In this document: positions 1 through 8,588 of the stretch, piece by piece
Position numbering within the stretch: position 1 is the first letter of the stretch
How the letters are laid out: the number at the start of each line of letters is the position of its first letter
Assembly (NCBI RefSeq): GCF_031119335.1
Contig: NZ_JAVHXT010000005.1
Span: 62,001 to 126,000 of the forward strand
Direction: 5' to 3'
Length of the DNA stretch: 64,000 bases
DNA from: Pedobacter sp.
GTDB taxonomy: Bacteria; Bacteroidota; Bacteroidia; Sphingobacteriales; Sphingobacteriaceae
Notes under the pieces: generated by a model
The model's database searches: none
What the model saw: the letters and a program-made list of their open reading frames with translations, nothing else
What the model was told of the DNA's origin: nothing
Translations under genes and position numbers: made by a program

Positions 1-1274
1 GCATCATTCCAAGACAAGCCCGCAGCAGCAATGTAATCTGTAAATTCTTGCCCAGAAATATTTGTACTAAAAGCCGGCACCCAATAGTTTATAGCATTGG
101 CAATACCATTGTAGTAATGATTAGCTGCAGTACCTGCTATCCACCCTTTGGCTGTTGCTTCTGCCAAAATGAATTCTACTTCGGCATAGGTCATCATAAT
201 TCCAGTAAGCGGATTTTTTTGTAACGAAAAATCTGAAGCCCCCGAAGAATAGAAGTACGACTGTTTATTTTCTCGGTTACCAATTTCGTAACCACTTTCT
301 ACACCTACAAAACCTCCTGAACCTGCTGCTATGCCTAATCTGTTACGAGAGTTGGCTCCATATTTTGCGCTAATATCTATACGTGGATCGGTCCAAAAAT
401 TTAATTTAAGCATAAAGAAATTACAAAGTGATGTAATGGTAAAATCTGCCTCTCTAAGTGCGTTTACATATGGGCTGGTAAAAGGATCAGTAGTAACTGT
501 TAGGCCCGTCCACTTTAACACTGCCGATTCAGCATTTGAATTAAATATGGGATACTTGGTTGGGTTGGTTTCGGCAATTTCCTTAATTTTTGCAATCATG
601 GAACTGGCTACCTCAGCCTTGCCCGACAAGCGTAATAATAAGCGTAGATGTAAACTATTGCAGAACTTACGCCATAGGGTGATATTTCCTTTATAAACCG
701 GGTCGCTTGCTACATCAATAGCTACGTTTTCCGAAAGCAAATTATTTGCTTCTTCTAGTTTTGCAAATAAAGCTTGATAAATATCTTTTTGCGGATCAAA
801 TGCCGGCTCAACCAAACCAGTCTTACCAAGATTTGCCTCTTTAAACGGCACATCACCATAAGTATCGGTTAAAAGAGAGAAAACCCAAGCTTCACACACC
901 AATGAAATGCCTTTATAAGAATTATTTTGATATTGTGGCTGCGATGCTACTTCGTAGATATCTTTAAAATTCGTTAGTTCGCTGTACCAATTATTCCAAG
1001 TATAATCGGCTATATTAGGCCTAAAATCGTATCTAAATACAGCAAATTCATCTTCACTTTGCGCCACCGTTACTTGCATCAGTTCGTTATTAAAATTACG
1101 GTTACGCACCATGTTCGCTGTCAGCGTGTTCACCAATGCAGGCGCTAAAAGCTTATCTGGTGAGGTATTAATGATACGAATTGGATCGGTATTCTCCTTT
1201 TCAAAACCTTTGTCGCAAGCATTAAAGCCCAACATCACGAACAAAAGCGTAGTTATATATATGATCTTTTTCAT
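1..1274 (-). CDS. SusD/RagB-family outer-membrane lipoprotein, C-terminus cut off by window edge
   Basis: The ATG is at 1274 and the frame is open to base 1, giving about 424 N-terminal residues. A hydrophobic leader ends in a lipobox with Cys20, followed by DKGFEKENTDP, which resembles the start of the SusD-like 2 group of nutrient-binding lipoproteins. Later stretches such as SLVCEAWVFSLLTDTYGDVP and MMTYAEVEFILAEATAKG are typical of the helical TPR-like SusD fold. SusD proteins sit on the outer leaflet as a lid over a SusC transporter and bind the substrate. The gene starts 8 bp after the susC stop on the same strand, so the two should be cotranscribed. The substrate cannot be read from this sequence; no glycosidase is adjacent inside the window. 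Confidence 0.9.
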   Translation of the reverse strand, partial: MKKIIYITTLLFVMLGFNACDKGFEKENTDPIRIINTSPDKLLAPALVNTLTANMVRNRNFNNELMQVTVAQSEDEFAVFRYDFRPNIADYTWNNWYSELTNFKDIYEVASQPQYQNNSYKGISLVCEAWVFSLLTDTYGDVPFKEANLGKTGLVEPAFDPQKDIYQALFAKLEEANNLLSENVAIDVASDPVYKGNITLWRKFCNSLHLRLLLRLSGKAEVASSMIAKIKEIAETNPTKYPIFNSNAESAVLKWTGLTVTTDPFTSPYVNALREADFTITSLCNFFMLKLNFWTDPRIDISAKYGANSRNRLGIAAGSGGFVGVESGYEIGNRENKQSYFYSSGASDFSLQKNPLTGIMMTYAEVEFILAEATAKGWIAGTAANHYYNGIANAINYWVPAFSTNISGQEFTDYIAAAGLSWND

Positions 1275-1282
1275 GTTTTTCC

Positions 1283-4200
1283 TTAATTAATGCTTACCAC
1301 TAAATTAAACCCATAGGTTCTGGTTGATGGGAATTGTCCTACCTCAAAACCTTGTACAATGTCGGTTCCGCTAAGTGTTCCAAATTCAGGATCGAAAACC
1401 GGCCATGTTGACCAAATGAATAGGTTACGTCCGTATACACCGATGGTAGCCCTAGATATTCGCAAAGATTTGGTTACCGAACTTGGGATGGTGTAATCTA
1501 TTCTAGCTTCCCTAAGTTTTATGAAATCTGTTTTGTAAGTGGCTCCCTCGGCATTTGCTGTACCTAACATGTTACTGTAAAAAGTGGTAATGTCTTTTGC
1601 AATAATCGTATTTGGACTGTACGAACCATCAGCATTTTGTACTACACCGTTGCCAATAATACCGCTGTACCTACCAGGAAGCGTTACTGAAAGTTTCCCG
1701 AAATCGGCCAACCTACCATGCGTATAAGAATGTGCTACACCACCCTTTTGAGCATCAAACAACACATTCAATCGAAATTGCTTATACTTAAATTCGTTGC
1801 CAATACTGCCCCTATATTTTGGAATACTATTGCCCAAATAAACTGGTGTAGTGGTTAATTTTGGTAAGCCTGCATCGTTATAAACCACTTGTCCGTCAGG
1901 AGATCGCTCATAACCAATACCATACATATCGCCCATACTGCCGCCAACTTTAGCTACAATTTGAGCGCCACCTACTGCGCTAGAACGTAATAACACTGTT
2001 GTGTCGTTATTAGCCAATGCAACTATTTTGTTTTTGTTAGTAGAGAAAGTCATGAACGTAGTCCATTTAAATCCTTTACTAACATTTACAGGAGTTGCAT
2101 TAATGGCCAACTCAACGCCTGAATTATTCACTTGCCCAGCATTAATAATTTGTCGGGTAAAGCCCGAAGATCTATCCACAATACGTTCTAAGATCTGGTT
2201 TCTGGTTTTACCAGTGTAATAAGCAAGGTCAAATCCTAAACGATTTTTAAACAACTTCACATCTGCACCAATCTCGTAGGTGGTTGTTTTTAATGGCTTA
2301 AGATCCGGATTAGGAATTGTAGTTGGATTTTGCAACGAACCATTTGGATAAGTTCCGTTAGAAGCTAAACCATATAAATAAGCCGTACGATATGGTGTTG
2401 TACCACCGCTACCCACTTGCGAAGCTGACAATCTCAATTTAGCAAAGCTGATGGTTTTTGGCAATTTGAAATAATCAGAAGCAATAAAACTCAAATTAGC
2501 CGATGGATAGAAAAATCCAACATTATCTGTACGGAAAGGTGTAGCTAAAGTACTGTTCCAATCGTTACGAGCAGTTATATCTAAGTATAAATAGTTTTTG
2601 TAAGATGTAGACAATAATCCATAAAAACTATTGATAGAGAAGCGAGCTGTATCCGGTACATAAACCAGTTGATTTGCAGCATTTTCTAAAGTGTAGACAT
2701 TAGGCTCTGTTAAACCGTCAGCCCTAACTTCGTTTTTATAATATCTATTTTTTAACATACTGCCACCTACAGAAGCGGTAACATTAAAATCTTTATTAAG
2801 CTTTTTATCATATTTCAACAAGAAATCTCCAGTATACTCTCTCGATTCGATATCTTGTGTACGATAAGAGCCTGTTGCAAAACGTGCAGCTGTCCACGGT
2901 CTTTTTTGCTCACGTTTATCGTCAGTTTGATCAATTGTTGCTCTCAATTGCAAACTTAATTCTTTGGTAAAACTGTAATTTAGCTGTGCGTTTGCTGTAA
3001 TTCCATCACGTTTAGAACCATTTATAAATTCATAAGAAATAGCATAAGGATTTTCTGGAGAAGTAGTGAAAATATCCTTCAATTCTCTAAACTCTTTACC
3101 GTTAACCCAGTAATTCCTTAACCAATTGATGTCTGCGTTGGGCAACCAAAACACATACCAATACATCACCGATTGGTTACCATAACCCATGCCAGGTAAG
3201 TTATCGCTTCGTCTGTTGGTGTAGTTTGCTTTTACAGATAGATTTAACTTTGGCGTAATTTTGGTGTTGGCAGAAAAAGACAAGTTTGTACGTTTGTAAC
3301 CCGTGTTTGGGATAATCCACTCGTTATCTCCATGCGATGCAGATACACGATAAGTAGTATTTTTCTTGATATTTCCGTCTAAACTGATAGAATTAGTAAA
3401 AGTTTTCCCAGTTTCGAAAAATTCCCTTGCCTGGTTAACATAAGGTACCCAAGGTGTAGGCGTTGTTGCAGCTGCCTGCGTTACGGGATCATATTGAATG
3501 AACGATTGTCCGTTAAATCTAGGCCCCCAAGATAAACTGGTGTTGTTGGCACCATAGCTATAAGTAGCTGCACCATTTAATCCAAGTCCGTATTCGTACT
3601 GTAAATCTGGCCAACGATTAGCACTTTCCATTGCACCATTTGATGTCACTGTTACGCCAAATTTACGCTTAACACTTCCCGATTTAGTGGTGATGATGAT
3701 AGCACCATTGGCACCACGCTGTCCGTACAAAGCAGATGCTCCCGGCCCTTTCAACACCGTAACACTTTCAATATCTTCTGGATTGATATCGTTAATTCCA
3801 CTTCCGAAATCAGTAGGCTGTATTCCGTCAGAAGGAGCCGCTGCAGAACCTCCTGTGGCCGTACGTCTTCCACTACCAGTGCTTATCACCACACCGTCAA
3901 CAACTACTAAAGCCTCGTTATCTCCAGTTAAATTGTTCTCACCCCTTAAGATAATCTTATTTGAACCTGCCGGACCGCCGTTCGAGCGAACCATATTTAA
4001 ACCGGCAACCTTTCCAGAAAGAGCGTCTAACCAGTTGCCAGAAGGCGCATCGGTAAGCTGGTTGCTATCAATCTTGGTAACGGCATAACCTAATGCACGT
4101 TCTTCGCGTTTTATACCAAGCGCCGTAACCACTATCTGATTTAGGTCTTGCTGCTGTTCTAAAAGTGTAATATTAAAATTAGTTTTTGTGCCTACAGCTA

Positions 4201-4747
4201 CTTCTTGGGTAACAAAACCTATAAATGAAAATACCAGAATACTCTTTGTATCAGGCACTCGAATGCTGAATGCCCCTTCTTGATCCGATGTAGCTCCTCC
4301 AGGTCTACCTTTAATTCTTACGTTAACGCCCTGTATGCCTACCCCTTTGTCGTCTGTAACCTTGCCCCTAATTTGAATTTCTTGGTAAGGCTTGCTTTTT
4401 AAGGTAACTGTTTTACCGTTAATTACGTAAGTGAGTGGCTCGTTCTCTAACAGTTTATCCATCACATCGGTAATAGATGCATTTTTAACCCCGATAGAAA
4501 CTGGCTTAACTTTCTTTAGCAAATCTGCATTGTAAAGAAAATCGTATCCGCTTTGTTGTCTGATACTAATAAACACCTCTTCTATGGCTACGTCTTTTGT
4601 CTTAAGACTGATTTGAGCATAGCTTGATGCGCTCACTTGTAGCATCGAGGCAAGGATTATGACCACTATTAGTTTCATGGCACGAAAAATTTTCGAATAA
4701 ACAAGGCGGTTCCTGCTGCAACTGAATGCAGTAATTTTTTTATACAT
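1283..4747 (-). CDS. SusC/RagA-family TonB-dependent outer-membrane transporter with N-terminal STN signalling domain
   Basis: This outer-membrane TonB-dependent transporter has about 1154 residues. After a signal segment ending near residue 44 come an STN domain (about 45-115), a carboxypeptidase-regulatory-like beta domain (about 123-205, beginning IRGKVTDDKG), a plug with the SusC-type stretch ALGIKREERALGYAV, and a beta barrel to the C-terminus. The STN domain in such proteins contacts a FecR anti-sigma factor, and a fecR gene lies just upstream on the same strand. I start it at the ATG at 4747; the open frame runs to a TTG at 4786, which adds 13 unlikely residues. Another in-frame ATG at 4678 sits right before the hydrophobic core and cannot be excluded. 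A candidate antisense RNA covers the leader. Confidence 0.93.
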   Translation of the reverse strand: MYKKITAFSCSRNRLVYSKIFRAMKLIVVIILASMLQVSASSYAQISLKTKDVAIEEVFISIRQQSGYDFLYNADLLKKVKPVSIGVKNASITDVMDKLLENEPLTYVINGKTVTLKSKPYQEIQIRGKVTDDKGVGIQGVNVRIKGRPGGATSDQEGAFSIRVPDTKSILVFSFIGFVTQEVAVGTKTNFNITLLEQQQDLNQIVVTALGIKREERALGYAVTKIDSNQLTDAPSGNWLDALSGKVAGLNMVRSNGGPAGSNKIILRGENNLTGDNEALVVVDGVVISTGSGRRTATGGSAAAPSDGIQPTDFGSGINDINPEDIESVTVLKGPGASALYGQRGANGAIIITTKSGSVKRKFGVTVTSNGAMESANRWPDLQYEYGLGLNGAATYSYGANNTSLSWGPRFNGQSFIQYDPVTQAAATTPTPWVPYVNQAREFFETGKTFTNSISLDGNIKKNTTYRVSASHGDNEWIIPNTGYKRTNLSFSANTKITPKLNLSVKANYTNRRSDNLPGMGYGNQSVMYWYVFWLPNADINWLRNYWVNGKEFRELKDIFTTSPENPYAISYEFINGSKRDGITANAQLNYSFTKELSLQLRATIDQTDDKREQKRPWTAARFATGSYRTQDIESREYTGDFLLKYDKKLNKDFNVTASVGGSMLKNRYYKNEVRADGLTEPNVYTLENAANQLVYVPDTARFSINSFYGLLSTSYKNYLYLDITARNDWNSTLATPFRTDNVGFFYPSANLSFIASDYFKLPKTISFAKLRLSASQVGSGGTTPYRTAYLYGLASNGTYPNGSLQNPTTIPNPDLKPLKTTTYEIGADVKLFKNRLGFDLAYYTGKTRNQILERIVDRSSGFTRQIINAGQVNNSGVELAINATPVNVSKGFKWTTFMTFSTNKNKIVALANNDTTVLLRSSAVGGAQIVAKVGGSMGDMYGIGYERSPDGQVVYNDAGLPKLTTTPVYLGNSIPKYRGSIGNEFKYKQFRLNVLFDAQKGGVAHSYTHGRLADFGKLSVTLPGRYSGIIGNGVVQNADGSYSPNTIIAKDITTFYSNMLGTANAEGATYKTDFIKLREARIDYTIPSSVTKSLRISRATIGVYGRNLFIWSTWPVFDPEFGTLSGTDIVQGFEVGQFPSTRTYGFNLVVSIN

Positions 4748-4755
4748 TTGAATGT

Positions 4756-4846
4756 TAGGTTTAAATTTTAATGGTTGCGATATCAATTCGATTTATCCTG
4801 ACTTAATTGCCCTGGGACGCTGCGAACGTTTCAGGGTTCTTTTTTT
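4756..4846 (+). ncRNA. candidate antisense RNA over the susC leader
   Basis: On the plus strand, opposite to fecR and susC, a box TACATTTG at 4743-4750 matches the Bacteroidota -7 consensus TAnnTTTG; no clear TTTG was found 19 bp further up. Downstream, CCCTG at 4810-4814 pairs with CAGGG at 4832-4836, with an inner ACG/CGT pair, and is followed directly by a T-rich tract at 4837-4846. That is a rho-independent terminator pointing away from any plus-strand gene. The implied transcript of about 90 nt is complementary to the 5' leader of susC mRNA and ends before fecR. Bacteroides cis-antisense RNAs of the DonS type lie at equivalent places near susC homologues. The RNA itself is an inference. 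Confidence 0.42.
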
Positions 4847-4865
4847 CAGGCAATCATTGTAGATT

Positions 4866-6020
4866 TTACTCCATAACGACTACCCTCCTTTCTTCTGACG
4901 AATTTCCTTCTTCTACTTTAAATCTAACTAAACCAGTAGCTTCCAAGCCTTTCAATAGCTCTTCTAATTTTTTAGATTTATCGTAAATACCTCCGAAGTG
5001 TTTACCATCAATTTTATCTTGATAAACTACCTGTAATTTGTACCACCGTGCTACTTGGCTCATTACTTCTCTAATGCTGTTATCCTTAAATAAGAAATAA
5101 CCATTTTTCCAAGCCAACACTTCTTGCGCTCCTGCTTTTTTTATCAAAATGTCTGATGACTGTTCTTTAGCAATGGCCTGTTGCCCCGGCACTAATAATT
5201 TTTCTGTACCCAAATGCCTTAATTTCACGGACCCTTCCATAAGCGTAGTTTTAATATCATTATCATCCTCATAAGCCGAGATATTAAAATGAGTACCAAG
5301 CACTTGCACTTCAGTATCGTTCATTTTTACTTTGAAAGGTTTTTTAGCATTCTTTGCTACTTCAAAATATGCTTCTCCAACTAGAGAAACCACTCTTTCT
5401 GAGCCGTTAAACGCTGATGGATAGCTTAGAGATGAAGCAGCATTTAACCAAACTTTGGTGCCATCGGCAAGGGTAACTTTATAGGTGCTTCCCCTAGGGA
5501 TAGAGATTTTATTTAACGAATTGGTGTTGTTAGCTAATTGTTCAGGAGTATCGTAGGCTAATTCGCCATTGGTAACTTTTCGTATTTCGGTACCTGCTTC
5601 GTTGGTAAGCAAGCCGCTACCTTTTTCATCTAGCGCAATGGTAGAACCGTCTGCCAATGTAAGTATCGGTGCATTAGAATTTGCATCAATAGACTTGCCA
5701 TCGGCATTCGCTAACGTTTTATCACTTACAGATGGTTGCGAATTATAATTATTAGCGAAGAAAAACAAACCAGCAGTAACCAAAATGATAGCAGCTGCCG
5801 CATAAGCATACCACATTTTTACGGAGCGCTTCCTTACTGGATGTAGCTCGTCTTGTATACGCGACTGTATTTTAGCTTTTAGTTCTTCATCTCCAAGCTC
5901 TTCTTTTACCGACACCAACTTAAAATCATCCTTATAATCAAACAGTTGTCTTACTTCATCAGCATTGCATTTACCTTCTAAAAATTTTTGGTAGAGTTTG
6001 ATGTATTCTTCTGACGTCAT
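4866..6020 (-). CDS. FecR-family anti-sigma factor with DUF4974 tail
   Basis: The protein has 384 residues: a cytoplasmic anti-sigma part (1-68), one membrane helix at about 69-90, a periplasmic FecR domain (about 175-275, containing IPRGSTYKVTLADGTKVWLN and GEAYFEV) and a C-terminal DUF4974 domain (about 310-380). Such proteins hold an ECF sigma factor and release it when the STN domain of the partner SusC signals that substrate is bound. The partner sigma gene is divergent, starting about 200 bp away, instead of in the usual same-strand order. The susC start lies about 118 bp downstream, so fecR-susC-susD probably form one transcription unit, with an extra promoter before susC possible. Confidence 0.93.
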   Translation of the reverse strand: MTSEEYIKLYQKFLEGKCNADEVRQLFDYKDDFKLVSVKEELGDEELKAKIQSRIQDELHPVRKRSVKMWYAYAAAAIILVTAGLFFFANNYNSQPSVSDKTLANADGKSIDANSNAPILTLADGSTIALDEKGSGLLTNEAGTEIRKVTNGELAYDTPEQLANNTNSLNKISIPRGSTYKVTLADGTKVWLNAASSLSYPSAFNGSERVVSLVGEAYFEVAKNAKKPFKVKMNDTEVQVLGTHFNISAYEDDNDIKTTLMEGSVKLRHLGTEKLLVPGQQAIAKEQSSDILIKKAGAQEVLAWKNGYFLFKDNSIREVMSQVARWYKLQVVYQDKIDGKHFGGIYDKSKKLEELLKGLEATGLVRFKVEEGNSSEERRVVVME

Positions 6021-6141
6021 AAATTGTGTTGGTCTTTATTATATAGAGGTATTTAATTGGAGGCAACACACATCAAAATTTAATTTTTTTTAAATTATTG
6101 CAACTTTACTTTAGTTTCACATCAAATTAACATGCCGCATA

Positions 6142-6149
6142 TAATTTTG
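6142..6149 (+). promoter_or_regulatory. possible -7 box of the ECF sigma gene
   Basis: TAATTTTG matches the Bacteroidota -7 consensus TAnnTTTG. No TTTG was found 19 bp upstream. A start near 6155 would leave a leader of about 70 nt before the ATG at 6223. Confidence 0.3.
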
Positions 6150-6222
6150 TTGAACTTAGATTTTTGATTATCAGGAGTAAATATTTAATTTTAACTTAAC
6201 CAACGAAATATATAGCCCTAAA

Positions 6223-6813
6223 ATGTCCGAATGCCAGCAAAGTGACGAGGTTTTGTGGATTGCTGTTCAAAATAGCGATGATAAGGCATTCAATACCTTA
6301 TACAATCGTTATTGGAAAAAGCTCTACGCTACCGTTTTGCACTATATTAATGATGCAGAAATTGCTGAACGAGTGGTGCAGGACGTGTTTGTGGTACTGT
6401 GGAAACGCAGGGCGCACTTAACAATCGAGAGTTTTGCTAAATACATTCACGCTACCGCACGTTATCATGTTTTTAAGGAAGTTAAGGCTAAAAAGAAAAC
6501 CTTAGTAGAGTACACAGATAGCTATTTGCTGTATGACGATGCTGCTACCCAAAACAGCGGCGAGCTAAAATTAAGTTATCACGATTTCCAAAACCAGATT
6601 AGCAGTTATCTTTCTCCCCTACCTAAGCGTTGCAAAGAAATTTTTTGGCTGAGTAGAATGGAAAATCTAAGCAACGATGAAATTGCTGAAAGGTTTTGCA
6701 TCTCTAAACGTTCAGTAGAAAATCAGATTACCATTGCATTAAAGCATATTAGAAGTTCTAATTTAGATATCGCTTCAATAGCGTTGGCAATTGCATTAAT
6801 TACATTTACATAA
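6223..6813 (+). CDS. ECF-type RNA polymerase sigma-70 factor
   Basis: This 196-residue protein has sigma region 2 at about 20-90 (AFNTLYNRYWKKLY, VVQDVFVVLWKRR) and region 4 at about 125-180, where LSNDEIAERFCISKRSVENQ is the DNA-binding helix-turn-helix. It lacks the extra domains of larger ECF groups. It should direct RNA polymerase to the SusC/SusD genes and be held inactive by the FecR protein encoded divergently. The last 16 residues (LDIASIALAIALITFT) are strongly hydrophobic and not part of the sigma fold; similar tails occur in Bacteroidota sigma factors of this family. The gene converges on an M28 peptidase gene across a shared terminator. Confidence 0.93.
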   Translation: MSECQQSDEVLWIAVQNSDDKAFNTLYNRYWKKLYATVLHYINDAEIAERVVQDVFVVLWKRRAHLTIESFAKYIHATARYHVFKEVKAKKKTLVEYTDSYLLYDDAATQNSGELKLSYHDFQNQISSYLSPLPKRCKEIFWLSRMENLSNDEIAERFCISKRSVENQITIALKHIRSSNLDIASIALAIALITFT

Positions 6814-6817
6814 GAAT

Positions 6818-6835
6818 GGGGAGATTAATCTCCCC
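6818..6835. terminator. bidirectional terminator between sigma factor and M28 peptidase genes
   Basis: GGGGAGATTAATCTCCCC is a perfect 18-bp palindrome in the 11-bp gap between two convergent genes. The TAA stop codon of the minus-strand peptidase (6825-6827) lies inside it. T-runs are short on both sides. Confidence 0.55.
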
Positions 6836-8279
6836 ACTTCCATTCGCCAGCTATTTTTAGTGGCTCTTTTAATTTCTGGCTTTCTAAGAATGCTTTCAGT
6901 TCTGCATCAGAAAATCTGTTGACAGGAATTTTTGGTGTATTTGCTAAAGCGTAAATTAACATTGAAGAATAACGTACTGTATTTTTTAATCCTTGCTCGT
7001 CTACCAAATGGAAGCCATCGCCATCCGAATGGTAAAAAGGACCCGAGTTATTAGGCAATTTACTGCCAGCTCCAGTTCCAGTAGGAATGCCCTCTAACAT
7101 AAACGGCTGATGGTCGCTGTGTAATCCGGCACCAGCGTGGAATAGATTTTTAAAACCTGTATCAATTTTCATCACTTCTGCACCCCAGCTCTTAAACAAA
7201 GGCTCCATTTCTTTTCTGGTTGCGGCATAACCTTTTTGGTCGTTGTTCATATCGTAGTTGAGCATAAAACGCACCTGATTTATGGTTTTGTCTTTCAAAC
7301 CTTGCGCAACATAAGCTTTTGAGCCTAATAAGCCTTGCTCCTCACCCATAAACATCACAAACTCTACCGTACGTTTGGTTTGTAATTTCAGTTTTTTGAA
7401 GGTTCTAGCCATATCGATGATTGAAAAAGAGCCTATGCCATTATCGATAGCGCCAGTAGCTAAATCCCAGCTATCTAAGTGACCGCCAACTACAATTTTT
7501 TCGTTAGGCAAGGCTGTGCCTTTTAGTGTAGCAATTACGTTTCTGGCCTTAATCATTCCCGAGAAATTGGTCATATCGATCTGTGCAAATTGCGATGCTG
7601 ATTTTAGTTTTTCCTTTAAAGCCATACCGTCTTCCAAACCAATACATACTGCAGGAATTGGAATTAACTTTCCAGTTACCGAAGCTGTTCCAGTAAGCAA
7701 TACACCGCCTTCAACTTTGTTAATGATAACTACCCCAATTGCACCGTATTTAGTGGCGATGGCAGTTTTTTCTGAACGATGTAAAGAAGCTGTTCCAGTA
7801 GGAGAACCTGGCAGCACACCTAAGTAAATCAATGCAATTTTGCCTTTAACTTTTTCCTTTAGAGGCTGATAATCCACTTCTAAGCCATTACCAACATCTA
7901 CCAATTCTCCTGTTACATTTGCTTTTACCGGCGAATGCGCTAAGGTTACCGCTTTAACAGTAGATAAATTTCCCTTATCACCTCCAATCTTTACCGCCAA
8001 AGTTTTTCTATCCCAACTTTCTACTTCAAATGGTTGATATCTTACATCAAAACCATAAGATTTGAAGAGATTGTAAGCTTGTTCTTCTGCCTTTGCACCG
8101 TTTGCAGAGCCTGTTAAACGATGTCCAATTTTTTCGGTAGACTCTTTTAAGTTTTGATATGCTTGAGAGTTAGATTGAACTTCAGTATTGATCTGTTTAA
8201 ATGCTTCCGAAAAATTGTCTTGAGCTTTTACATTTAGCATCAAGGTAACAAGCGCAGCGGAAAGGATTAGTTTCTTCAT
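6825..8279 (-). CDS. M28-family zinc peptidase, exported
   Basis: This 484-residue exported protein has a signal peptide (1-19, ending VKAQ), a protease-associated domain around 120-250 and an M28 aminopeptidase/carboxypeptidase domain from about 255. The two-zinc site is visible: His and Asp in GGHLDSWDLATGAIDNG, the Glu pair in FMGEEQGLLGS, Asp in NYDMNND and His in SDHQPFM. Relatives remove N-terminal residues or act like glutamate carboxypeptidase; the specificity here cannot be read. All metal ligands are present, so it should be active in the periplasm or outside the cell. It stands alone, with repeat elements upstream of its start. Confidence 0.9.
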   Translation of the reverse strand: MKKLILSAALVTLMLNVKAQDNFSEAFKQINTEVQSNSQAYQNLKESTEKIGHRLTGSANGAKAEEQAYNLFKSYGFDVRYQPFEVESWDRKTLAVKIGGDKGNLSTVKAVTLAHSPVKANVTGELVDVGNGLEVDYQPLKEKVKGKIALIYLGVLPGSPTGTASLHRSEKTAIATKYGAIGVVIINKVEGGVLLTGTASVTGKLIPIPAVCIGLEDGMALKEKLKSASQFAQIDMTNFSGMIKARNVIATLKGTALPNEKIVVGGHLDSWDLATGAIDNGIGSFSIIDMARTFKKLKLQTKRTVEFVMFMGEEQGLLGSKAYVAQGLKDKTINQVRFMLNYDMNNDQKGYAATRKEMEPLFKSWGAEVMKIDTGFKNLFHAGAGLHSDHQPFMLEGIPTGTGAGSKLPNNSGPFYHSDGDGFHLVDEQGLKNTVRYSSMLIYALANTPKIPVNRFSDAELKAFLESQKLKEPLKIAGEWKWGD

Positions 8280-8359
8280 TTATGGTTATAGTTTAGCTAG
8301 ATTGAAGTTAGCAATTTAACGCAGGAACTAATCTGTATAGTTTAAATTTTACAATCACT

Positions 8360-8463
8360 TTCGTCATTTCGACCTTGTGGAGAAATCTTTTAAGTTCAAT
8401 TCAAAGATTTTACTTTGTAGAGCCAGGTTCTCGGCTTCAATGCGTTGCGTTCGAGATGACGAG
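8360..8463. repeat. dispersed repeat, CGTCATTTCGA subfamily
   Basis: The outer arms are CGTCATTTCGACC and TCGAGATGACG. Inside, GAGAAATCTTTT faces CAAAGATTTT. It is an imperfect copy of the family also seen at 43211-43294 and 46130-46221. Confidence 0.6.
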
Positions 8464-8502
8464 CACCTATCTTAATTACTTGGTTTGATAGCATTCATTG
8501 TA

Positions 8503-8572
8503 AGATTGCTTCGTCGTTCCTCCTCGCAATGACGAAACCACGAGCGTCATTGCGAGCTTTGCGAAGCAATCT
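8503..8572. repeat. dispersed repeat, CGTCATTGCGAG subfamily
   Basis: A composite inverted repeat: AGATTGCTTCG with CTCGCAATGACG on the left, CGTCATTGCGAG with CGAAGCAATCT on the right, 10 bp apart. Related copies lie at 38139-38170 (one arm) and 41385-41476. Together with the copy at 8360-8463 it fills the roughly 300-bp gap between the M28 and DUF4349 genes; I see no gene there. Confidence 0.7.
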
Positions 8573-8588
8573 ATCTAGAAAGATACCT

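Noticed and set aside
331..696. Plus-strand open frame of 121 codons
   Set aside because: It is antisense to the SusD-like gene, whose frame is unbroken and has a lipobox and family motifs.
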